Shown here in pieces: positions 23,049 to 32,400 of a DNA stretch of 64,000 nucleotides. The notes under the pieces are model-generated. The model was given only the letters and a program-made list of their open reading frames with translations. It did no database searches and was not told the origin of the DNA. The stretch comes from Neocallimastix lanati (nom. inval.) (taxonomy: Eukaryota > Neocallimastigomycota > Neocallimastigomycetes > Neocallimastigales > Neocallimastigaceae). How positions within the stretch are numbered: the stretch's first letter is position 1; each line of letters opens with the position of its first letter. Made by a program: the position numbers and the translations under genes. The stretch lies in NCBI GenBank assembly GCA_016946835.1, contig JACVTC010000059.1, positions 324,501 through 388,500 of the forward strand, read 5' to 3'.

Positions 23049-23062
23049 GATTAAGAGTCTCA
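23049..23062 (+). promoter_or_regulatory. Copia-B primer-binding site
   Basis: GATTAAGAGTCTCA stands directly after the 5' LTR and is the same 14-mer as in Copia-A and Copia-C. It is complementary to a tRNA-Lys(CUU) anticodon arm. Confidence 0.7.
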
Positions 23063-23234
23063 TCTGTACTCTTAACATTCTCATATAATATTGATAAAAT
23101 AATATAAAATATCTTTATTAAAATAAAATATTAATTAAATAAAATATTAATAAAATTACATAATAAAAACACAAAATAATCTTCTTAAACCCAAATATAT
23201 AATAATATTAATTATTAAATTAAAAATCAATTAA

Positions 23235-26200
23235 ATGAGTGATTTTATCCCGTTCAAAAAGGAAGCCATATTGAATGGCAAAAATTTTAATATATGGTAT
23301 GATAATTTAACGGACATATTGGAGAAAGATGACTTAGCTGAATATCTAACTAAAGATATATTGGAAGAAGCCAAAAGGGACAATACCAAAAAGGAAGAAG
23401 AAATAAAGGAAATCAAGAAAACGAACACAAAAGTCCGTTATATTATTAAAAATACCATAAATTCCAAAATCCATGAAGATATTATTGGCATGAACACTCC
23501 ATATGCCATAATAAATTATCTAAGAGAAGAATACAAATTAAGTGAGAATGACATGACTCAATGGATTAGTAAACTTAAAAATGTCAAAGCTGAAAAGGAA
23601 ACAGAAATACCTTCAGCTATTAAGGAAATCTTTAAATTATTTAATGGCATGAACTCCTCCGGAAATATTATCTCCGAAAAAGAAAAAGTAAAATATTTAT
23701 TAAGAGCATTACCAAAAAGTTATAAAATGAAATTAACTTTAAATGGTAATGAAACAGCCGAAGAATTAAAAACAACTATAGTAAAAGATATAAACACCTG
23801 GTTATATGTCGATGAACAAACAGATAAAGACCAACGACCATATGATCCAATGGACATCGACTATGCTGGGAAACTTGGATACAAGAATAGGAAAAATTTA
23901 AAAAACAAGAACAATAATAAAAATTTTTCAAAAAAAGGAAATCCAAGTAAACAAAACAACAAAGAAAAATTTAATAATAATAAATATAACAATAATAATA
24001 AATACTGCGAAATCTGTGAAAGGAGGGGTCATTCTACCAAAGAATGTAGGTATAATCCAAGAAACCCAAATGGATTATACAATAAATACTACATTCAAGA
24101 TGAACAAAAATTAAATAATTATCACACTCATAATAATTGGCATAATGGAAGACCCATAAGATATATTAATTTAAATGATGAATATAATGAAAATATATCT
24201 TATGATGATATAAAGCCAATGTTTTATAAATACTATGATCCTAAAGGAAAAGGAAAATATGAGAATAATGATGATGATGATTCAGATGAATATCAAGAAT
24301 CTGAAAAATCAAATTGTTTCATAAATTATGATAAAGAAGACGTTAAAAATGAAGTTTTAATTAAAAATAATATAATAACACGAGTAGAAAATAAATTAAA
24401 TTTAGCTAAAGAAATTTTTATAAATAATATTAATAAAAAGGAAATAAATACAAATAATACAAATGAAATTTTTAATATTAATTACAATAAAAAAGAAACA
24501 TCAGAATGGTTATATGATTCAGGTGCTGGTGAACATATAACTAATGATCTAAGTCTGCTTAAAAATTTTAAAAAAGAAAAAATAAAGTTAAGATGTGCAA
24601 ATAATACTTATTGCTATTTTGAAGGCCATGGTGAATTTGAATTTACTATTAATAATTATCATTTTAAATTTAACAAAGTATTATATTCAAAAGAAGTAGC
24701 TAAAAATATTATTAGTGGAATAGAATGGGCAAAACAAGATGTTAAAACCTTGACAGAAAAGGATAAACACAATAATATTATCCTCAGAATTTTAGATAAC
24801 AATTATAATATTATTGCCACATTCCAAGCTAATAATAACAATGAAGTTAAAATTGTAGTTACTCATTTCAATATTGAAAATGAAAGAAATAATAAAAATA
24901 ATCTTATGGCAATCCAAAATTTTCGGAATGCTGAAGAGTTAACTTGGCATCGACGGCTTGGTCATTTCTACCAAGAAGATTTGAAGAATTATCTAAATAA
25001 TCATGAAATTAACTTAGATAAGTGTGATGATTGCAAAATTGCGAAAATGAAACGCAATCCACACAATAAAACACCTCCTAGAGCTAAAGAGATCTTAGAA
25101 GTTATACATTCAGATATTATTGGTCCTATTAACACATCTTATACTGGAAAAAGGTTCATTCTTACTATCTTAGATGAAGCTTCTAGAAAATCATGGGTTT
25201 TTATAATGAAGAGTAAATCAGAAGCTACTGATGTTATTATCAATACCTTAAGAATGCTTAATAATAAATATAAGGATCATAAAATTAAAGTTTTTAAATC
25301 GGATAACGCAAAGGAATATAAAAACAAGAAAATTGATTCCTTTTGCAATGAAAATGGAATTGAAAAAGTATTCTCTCCTCCGTATAATCCTGAAAATAAT
25401 GGACTATGTGAAAGATTTAATCTTACTATTGTTTCCTGCGCGAAAACCTTGTTATATTGGAGTGGACTTAGTGAAAACTTCTGGGACTTTGCGATATTAT
25501 ACGCTAACTATATATACAACAAAGTTCCTCATTCTGGAATTCATAACAAAATTCCAGATGAAATATTCTACAAAAACAAAGTAAAAATTAATCACATCAA
25601 GGTATTCGGTTGTATCACCTTCTATATTGACAGAAGCCAAAATAAATCCAAATTTTCACCTAATTCTAAGAAAGGAATTTTTCTTGGATTTAGTGAAAAA
25701 ACTAATAGCTATATTATTATGGATTTCAATGATAATTCAATTCATTATTGTAGAGAAATTTACTGTTTAGAAGATACTCCTGCTAATGTAAAATTAGCAA
25801 ACAATAAATCAAATCAATATGGTGATCAGGAATTTCTTACTTTTGATTTTTATTTTTCGAAGAATTTACCAGACTCATCTGGTGGAGAAAATCATAAAGC
25901 TGGTAACCATAGTAGTAAACCTTCTGAAAATAAATTTAATAACAACAACAAAGAAAATAGCAAAAATACCAAAGAAAATTATTCATCATTACCTATCACA
26001 AACAATGATGATTTACAAGAAAATTTAAATAAGGACAATTCCCCTAAAAGAGATAAAGGGAAAAGCCCAGAGACTGAGGATTCTAACGATACCAATATCA
26101 ATAATAATATTGGTAAGGACAAAGAAATAAAAATCGCAGAAGAAGAGACCCAAAACTACAAAAATCAAGAAAATTTCAAAAATCATTCTGATGAAAATTT

Positions 26201-28523
26201 TTCTGATAATAAAAATTTTTCAAAAAATGAAGAAAATTCAATAAACAAAAACAAAAATTTTAATGAAACCTTATCGAATAATAATTCTAATCAAGAGAAA
26301 AATTTTTCTGAAAATTCAAATATAAATAAGGTTAAAAATTCTAAAACTCAAAATAATAATAAAATTACTGATGAAGAAAAATTTTTTAATATTAACGACA
26401 AAACCTTATTTAATAAGAAATCCAATAATCAAGGAAAAGTTAATGAACAAACCAATATGTCTTCAAATAAATCTAATATAATTAAAGAAAATTTTAATAA
26501 AAATTTTTCTGAAACAAATATTAAAAATAATATATCTACCAGTACTACTGATAATATATCTAAATCCAAAAATTTTTCAAACCCAAATTATTATAATTTT
26601 CCTTCTTCTCCTCAAGAAAATACTATGTTTAATAGAAATAATATTATCTCTTCTTACATCGACAAAAAGTTCCCTTTTAATGGCAGAAGAAGTGTTAAAG
26701 AACTACATATAGATAACCAAAATTCTTTTAATACAAATTCATTCAATAGAATTAATTTACCTCATCTTAGGAGCAATTTTCATTTCAAAAATAATAAAAA
26801 TTTTGAAAATGGAAATATTGATTATTTATTTTCAAATAATCATTTTAAAATTAAGAAAAATAATTATTTACATATTAAAAAACAGTTTAATTTTAAAAAA
26901 CACGGAAGGTCACTTTCGGACGATTTAACACCTTCCCAATCACAAAAATTTCGTAGATCAAACTTTAATTCAAAAATTATTGCTACTTTGGATAATTTTG
27001 TGCCCCAATCATTTTTCCAAGCCACAAATTGTAAAGACCACGTTCTATGGGAAAAAGCTATGGATAACGAACTGGATAATCTTTATACTAATAAAATTAT
27101 GACTTTTGTGAACAATATTCCAGATGGTAAGAAACCCATTCCTTCCAAATGGGTCTACGCTCTTAAGACTGATGGTCTTGGCCATATTATTAAACATAAA
27201 GCTCGTTTTGTCGCTAAAGGTTTCTCTCAAAAATATGGCATTGATTATGAGTTGACTTTCTCTCCTACCCTTAATTTCGATTGTTTAAAACTTCTTATCT
27301 CCTTAGCTGCTAAATTTAAATGGGACATTCTCCAATTAGATATCAAAGCTGCGTATCTCAACGCGGATTTAGACAAAGATATCTATGTCAAAATTCCCCC
27401 TGGAGATCCTAACTTTGGGAGGGGATATTGGAAATTGAACAAAGCATTATACGGTTTAAAACAATCTGGCCGACAATGGTATAATACCATCTCTAAATTT
27501 TTAATTGAACAAGGAATGGAGCAACTAAAATCTGAAAGTTGCGTTTTTAAGAAAATCGTAAATGGAAAATTAGTCTGTATAATTGGCTTATACGTAGACG
27601 ATATGATTGTTACTGGAGAAAAGGAAGAAATTAACAAAATCTTCAATAAAATTAAAAACAAATTCAAGATCTCAAAATCTGGTCCAATAGACTACTTATT
27701 GGGAATTAAAGTTGAAAATAGAAATAACACTTATACATTATCTCAAACACAATTTATAGAAAATATTTTAAAAACATTTAATATCAATAACAAAAGACTA
27801 AGAAAAACACCATGTGTTGGTGATAATACAATATCAGAAAATAACCAACCATTCAACAAAACAAAATATAAAAGTGCAATTGGTATGTTAATTTATTTAT
27901 CAAAATGTACCAGACCCGACATTGCATTTTCAGTCAACAAAGCTGCCAGAAATTCAGAAAATCCAACAGTATCTGACTGGCACAAAGTTATTGCAATATT
28001 ACAATATTTAAAAAATACCAAAAATTACAAAATTAAATATGATGGCACTGGTAACATTGTAGGTTACACAGATTCAGACTTCGCTGGTGACGTTACTGAC
28101 AGAAAATCAACATCAGGTAATATTATCTTAATGGGAAATAATCCAATATCCTGGACCTCGAAAAAACAGTCAGTTGTCGCCACATCAACAGCAGAAGCTG
28201 AATACATAAGTGCGTCAGTATGTATCAAGAAATTATTAAGAATTAAAAATATATTATACGAATTACTCAAATTTAATAAACCACTAACATTATTCACAGA
28301 CAATAATGCAAGTAAAATTTCAATGGAAAATGGAGAATTAAATCCAAAATTAAAACATATTTCAATTAAATATCACTTTAATAGAGACAATATTGAGAAA
28401 AATTTAATTAAATTAAAATATATCAGTACTGATAAAATGCTAGCTGACACATTAACAAAATGTGTAAATGGTACTAAAATGACAACCTTTGCAAATCAAA
28501 TTTTCATTACAAATGAAAACTGA
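23235..28523 (+). CDS. Copia-B gag-pol polyprotein (1762 aa)
   Basis: In order: copia-type gag (LNGKNFNIW near the start), a CCHC knuckle (CEICERRGHSTKEC, from residue 258), aspartic protease (LYDSGAGEH, Asp 428), GAG-pre-integrase (TWHRRLGHFY and CDDC), integrase core (HSDIIGPI, KSDNAKEYKN, NNGLCERFN), a spacer of several hundred residues very rich in Asn, Lys, Ser and Glu with recurring NFSE/NFSK words (roughly 860-1250), reverse transcriptase (LKQSGRQWYN; YVDD at 1453-1456) and RNase H (YTDSDFAGD, STAEAEY, TDNNAS). It encodes everything needed for reverse transcription and integration. There is no frameshift between gag and pol. The start at 23235 is the first ATG with a copia-like gag after the PBS. 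Confidence 0.95.
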   Translation: MSDFIPFKKEAILNGKNFNIWYDNLTDILEKDDLAEYLTKDILEEAKRDNTKKEEEIKEIKKTNTKVRYIIKNTINSKIHEDIIGMNTPYAIINYLREEYKLSENDMTQWISKLKNVKAEKETEIPSAIKEIFKLFNGMNSSGNIISEKEKVKYLLRALPKSYKMKLTLNGNETAEELKTTIVKDINTWLYVDEQTDKDQRPYDPMDIDYAGKLGYKNRKNLKNKNNNKNFSKKGNPSKQNNKEKFNNNKYNNNNKYCEICERRGHSTKECRYNPRNPNGLYNKYYIQDEQKLNNYHTHNNWHNGRPIRYINLNDEYNENISYDDIKPMFYKYYDPKGKGKYENNDDDDSDEYQESEKSNCFINYDKEDVKNEVLIKNNIITRVENKLNLAKEIFINNINKKEINTNNTNEIFNINYNKKETSEWLYDSGAGEHITNDLSLLKNFKKEKIKLRCANNTYCYFEGHGEFEFTINNYHFKFNKVLYSKEVAKNIISGIEWAKQDVKTLTEKDKHNNIILRILDNNYNIIATFQANNNNEVKIVVTHFNIENERNNKNNLMAIQNFRNAEELTWHRRLGHFYQEDLKNYLNNHEINLDKCDDCKIAKMKRNPHNKTPPRAKEILEVIHSDIIGPINTSYTGKRFILTILDEASRKSWVFIMKSKSEATDVIINTLRMLNNKYKDHKIKVFKSDNAKEYKNKKIDSFCNENGIEKVFSPPYNPENNGLCERFNLTIVSCAKTLLYWSGLSENFWDFAILYANYIYNKVPHSGIHNKIPDEIFYKNKVKINHIKVFGCITFYIDRSQNKSKFSPNSKKGIFLGFSEKTNSYIIMDFNDNSIHYCREIYCLEDTPANVKLANNKSNQYGDQEFLTFDFYFSKNLPDSSGGENHKAGNHSSKPSENKFNNNNKENSKNTKENYSSLPITNNDDLQENLNKDNSPKRDKGKSPETEDSNDTNINNNIGKDKEIKIAEEETQNYKNQENFKNHSDENFSDNKNFSKNEENSINKNKNFNETLSNNNSNQEKNFSENSNINKVKNSKTQNNNKITDEEKFFNINDKTLFNKKSNNQGKVNEQTNMSSNKSNIIKENFNKNFSETNIKNNISTSTTDNISKSKNFSNPNYYNFPSSPQENTMFNRNNIISSYIDKKFPFNGRRSVKELHIDNQNSFNTNSFNRINLPHLRSNFHFKNNKNFENGNIDYLFSNNHFKIKKNNYLHIKKQFNFKKHGRSLSDDLTPSQSQKFRRSNFNSKIIATLDNFVPQSFFQATNCKDHVLWEKAMDNELDNLYTNKIMTFVNNIPDGKKPIPSKWVYALKTDGLGHIIKHKARFVAKGFSQKYGIDYELTFSPTLNFDCLKLLISLAAKFKWDILQLDIKAAYLNADLDKDIYVKIPPGDPNFGRGYWKLNKALYGLKQSGRQWYNTISKFLIEQGMEQLKSESCVFKKIVNGKLVCIIGLYVDDMIVTGEKEEINKIFNKIKNKFKISKSGPIDYLLGIKVENRNNTYTLSQTQFIENILKTFNINNKRLRKTPCVGDNTISENNQPFNKTKYKSAIGMLIYLSKCTRPDIAFSVNKAARNSENPTVSDWHKVIAILQYLKNTKNYKIKYDGTGNIVGYTDSDFAGDVTDRKSTSGNIILMGNNPISWTSKKQSVVATSTAEAEYISASVCIKKLLRIKNILYELLKFNKPLTLFTDNNASKISMENGELNPKLKHISIKYHFNRDNIEKNLIKLKYISTDKMLADTLTKCVNGTKMTTFANQIFITNEN

Positions 28524-28526
28524 TTT

Positions 28527-28535
28527 GAGGGGGAG
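28527..28535 (+). promoter_or_regulatory. Copia-B polypurine tract
   Basis: GAGGGGGAG directly precedes the 3' LTR. The same tract stands before the 3' LTR of Copia-C, and a near copy lies before the relic LTR at 57606. Confidence 0.85.
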
Positions 28536-28811
28536 TGTTAAAGTATTAAATAATATAAATAAATAAACTTGATAATTTAGGTTTATAATTAAATAATAGA
28601 AAATATAAATCATAAATATTTATGTAAAAAACTAAACTTAAAATGTAAATAGTTTCTTTATTCTTGTTTATTCACGTGAAATAGTTATATAGTTTATATA
28701 AAAATAATTGTTTATTTTATAGACGAAAATTCGCGACTTTCGTCAATAAGTAATTTTATAATAAATAAATAAATGTATAAATTATTAATAACTAAATAAA
28801 TTACTTTAATA
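28536..28811 (+). repeat. 3' LTR of Copia-B
   Basis: This LTR is identical by eye to the 5' LTR. It is followed at once by AATAA and the AAT array. Confidence 0.95.
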
Positions 28812-29045
<234 letters not shown>

Positions 29046-29365
29046 TGTTGACTGCACTCATAATTTAACTATATATTTAATTTATTTATTTATAGTATTT
29101 ATTTATATTTATGTGTATTTATTTATTTATATTTAATGATTACTTAAATGTATTATGATCTATCGTCTTGTATAAATCTATGTTAATTATCTTTTAATAT
29201 TTATTTAATTAATTTTTAATTTATTTTATGTTATGGAAAACGCATGTTGTAACATGTGACTTTATTACTTATTTAAAGCCGAAAGATAGATCATACACTT
29301 ATTTCCCTTGTATACCATATTCCATAAGGAATATTATTATAGATCTAAATTTAATAAAGCTAACA
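29046..29365 (+). repeat. 5' LTR of Copia-C
   Basis: This 320-bp LTR is identical by eye to 35038-35357. It contains the near-palindrome CATGTTGTAACATG. Confidence 0.95.
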
Positions 29366-29379
29366 GATTAAGAGTCTCA
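29366..29379 (+). promoter_or_regulatory. Copia-C primer-binding site
   Basis: GATTAAGAGTCTCA directly follows the 5' LTR, as in the other two copia elements. Confidence 0.7.
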
Positions 29380-29440
29380 GTTGACTCATATCATTTATTA
29401 TTAAAAGTACTTAATTAATTCGCTTCACCGCTCCGAAATC

Positions 29441-32400
29441 ATGCAAGACTTTAACTTAGCTAAGGACCAACGCCTCCATGGAAAATCCAACTTTAATGAG
29501 TGGAAATTCCTTATTGACAATGCCGCTAAACGTCAAGGTATTAAGGAATTCATGGAAGTCGACGTCGTTGGAAAACTTAATGATGTAGGTTTTAATTACA
29601 ACCCCAATGACAACGATGTTATCAACAAGGTAACTACTAAATTAATTACCAAAATGTTACCGCAAGCTCCTGCCGCACCTATTCGAAACAATAATGCTGA
29701 GGTTAATCGAAACAATAATGTTGATATCAATACTCAGCTAACTAACTTTTTTGGTAATCCTCTTAATCATATCAGATTAGTTGAGGAAGCAGAAAGGATC
29801 GATGCTGACATGATACTCATGATCAGTAAGAATGTCGATGATTCTGTTTTAAGAGAAATCAGCAGACTTAATAATGGTTTCCTTATAATGGAAAGACTCA
29901 AATCAAAATATGGAAATTCAAATGCTGATATGGAATACTGGCTTAAAAGGTTAAGAAGTATTAAAGCCAGAGATAGAAATCAAATCATCGAAAAGCTAGA
30001 ACTTATGAAAGAAACTTTCGATGATATGGAAGAACAACATGTGGAGATCACTGATAAGGAAAAATTAAAATATCTCTATAACGTACTACCGGATGATTAT
30101 AAAAATATCATTCAAATTAATTTGAATAGTGACCCTAATGTATATATTAATAATCTCAAAAGTTTTATTTATGCAAAATCTTACCTAGAAAATTGGGAAG
30201 ATAACAAAACCATTGAAAAAGATGATCCAATGGATCTAGATTTTATCAGTAGAGGAAGAAGAACTAGTAATTCCTCAAAGAAAAATGAACACAACAACCA
30301 TAATAACAAAAGCTCTAACTCTAAGAAAAGAGGAAAGCAAAATGGTAACCAATATAACAATAATAATAAAAATAATAGTAACAAAGACAATAATAATAAA
30401 TCATATTGCCACATTTGTGAAGTTAAAGGACACTCTACCAGAAACTGCATATATAATATGAAGACGAAGTCAAATCATAATAAAGGGAGGCAAGAAAAGC
30501 TTCAAGTAAAGACCACATTAAATGATCATCCAAAGAAGTCTTTACATTTAATAAGTAAAATTTCTGATCCAGACAGTGCCAGTAGTTATGACGATAATTT
30601 TGATTTTGAAGACGCAAGGGCATTGATAGAAAAACAAGAAGAAATAAACATTGACAATAAGGTTAAATTTTCTGGATTAATTGAATACGTGAATGATAGT
30701 TTTATTATTCCAAAGGAGATAACAATTCCTAATAAAAAAGAGGAATTATATGTAAACAACATCAATTATTATGAAGAAAATGATAAGACTAGTGAATGGT
30801 TATATGATACTGGTGCTGGAGAACATATAACTAATGATTTTAATTTGCTAAATAATTTTATTCACTGCAAAATAAAGTTAAGATGTGCCAATGGGACAAT
30901 GTGTAGCTTCGAAGGATATGGTACTTACGAATGTTACATTAATGGAATATATTTACGACTAGACAAGGTATTATATTCAAAATCTGCAACTAAAAATCTT
31001 ATTAGTGGAATAGAACTAGCCAAAATAGGATATAGAGTCATTATTGACACTGATGATTATACACGTGGTAGATTTAACTTATGGGGTCCAAATAATGTAT
31101 ATATAGGAACTTATTATTCTACAAATGATAATCAATTCTTAGTAAATACTTACAAGATTAATAAAAACTTTGAAGAAAAGGATAAAAATATTATGGCTTT
31201 AAACGAAGTTGATGAAAAAAGCCTTGAAATTTGGCATAGAAGACTAGGTCATTATTACCTAGAAAACATAAACAAATATCTAAGTTTACACCAAATAAAA
31301 ACTCCTAAATGCATAGAATGTAAAGTAGCTAAAATGTCAAGGAAATCACAAGGAGGAAAAACACCAAAAGCTACGAAAATATTAGAAATAATACATTCAG
31401 ACATTTCAGGTCCATACAATTCATCTATCAATAATAAAAAATACTTTATTACATTCATGGATGAATTCTCAAGAAAAGTATGGATATATACTTTAAAATC
31501 TAAAGCCGAAGCCCCCGAATTAATTGTGGAATTCTTCAAGTACTTAAATAACCAATTTGAAGAATATAATATTAAAATATTTAAATCAGATGGAGGAAAG
31601 GAATTTAAAAATAAAACAGTTAATAAATACTGTAAAGAAAATGGAATAGAAAAAACCTATTCTCCACCAGGTTGTCCTGAAGTTAATGGAAAAGCTGAAA
31701 GAATAAACAGAACTCTTAGAAATTCAGCTAAAACTCTTCTATATTGGGCAGAATTATCAGAAAACTTTTGGAATTTCGCCATAAAACAGGCATGCTACAT
31801 ATATAACTTAATTCCCCATTCGGGAAATAAATTTTTAATTCCCAATGAAGTATTTTATAACAAAAAGGTAGAGTTAAAACATTTAAAAACTTTTGGTTGT
31901 GTGTGTTATTACAGGGATGATACACAACACAAATCAAAATTTTTACCAAATGCTAAGAAGGGCGTATTCTTGGGATTTGATGATAAAAAATATTCATATA
32001 TTATCATGGATATTGAAAATAATAAAATACATTATACTAACGATGTAGAATTCGTTGAAGAAGAGCCTAGTAAACACAAATACGAAACAAGCAATTATAA
32101 AGACTCTTACTTCTCATTTATGAAAGACAACAATAGAAAAGATATGAATCCAGAAGATAATATTATAAATGAAGATAATAATATAAATGAAGATAATAAT
32201 ATGAACAATGAAAATAATTTTAATGGAAGAAACATCTTAAATGAAGAAAACATTTTAAATGAAAATATTAATAATGAAAGGACTACTAATACAGAACATA
32301 AAAGTAATTACATTAAAAATAAGCATGTCAATAATATATCGTTAAATGAAGAAAATCAAGAATTTGATAATAAAGATATAAACCAGAAAAATAACCATAA

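Larger units (their letters stand above)
22773..28811 (+). mobile_element. Intact Ty1/copia retrotransposon Copia-B
   Basis: This complete element of 6,039 bp has 276-bp LTRs (22773-23048 and 28536-28811), identical by eye, that start TGTTAAAGTA and end TACTTTAATA (so TG...TA, one base off a perfect inverted repeat). The PBS GATTAAGAGTCTCA (23049-23062) and the polypurine tract GAGGGGGAG (28527-28535) abut the LTRs. One open gag-pol frame fills the interior. The AATAA target duplication lies in an AAT repeat on both sides. Identical LTRs and an intact frame point to a very recent insertion. Confidence 0.95.
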
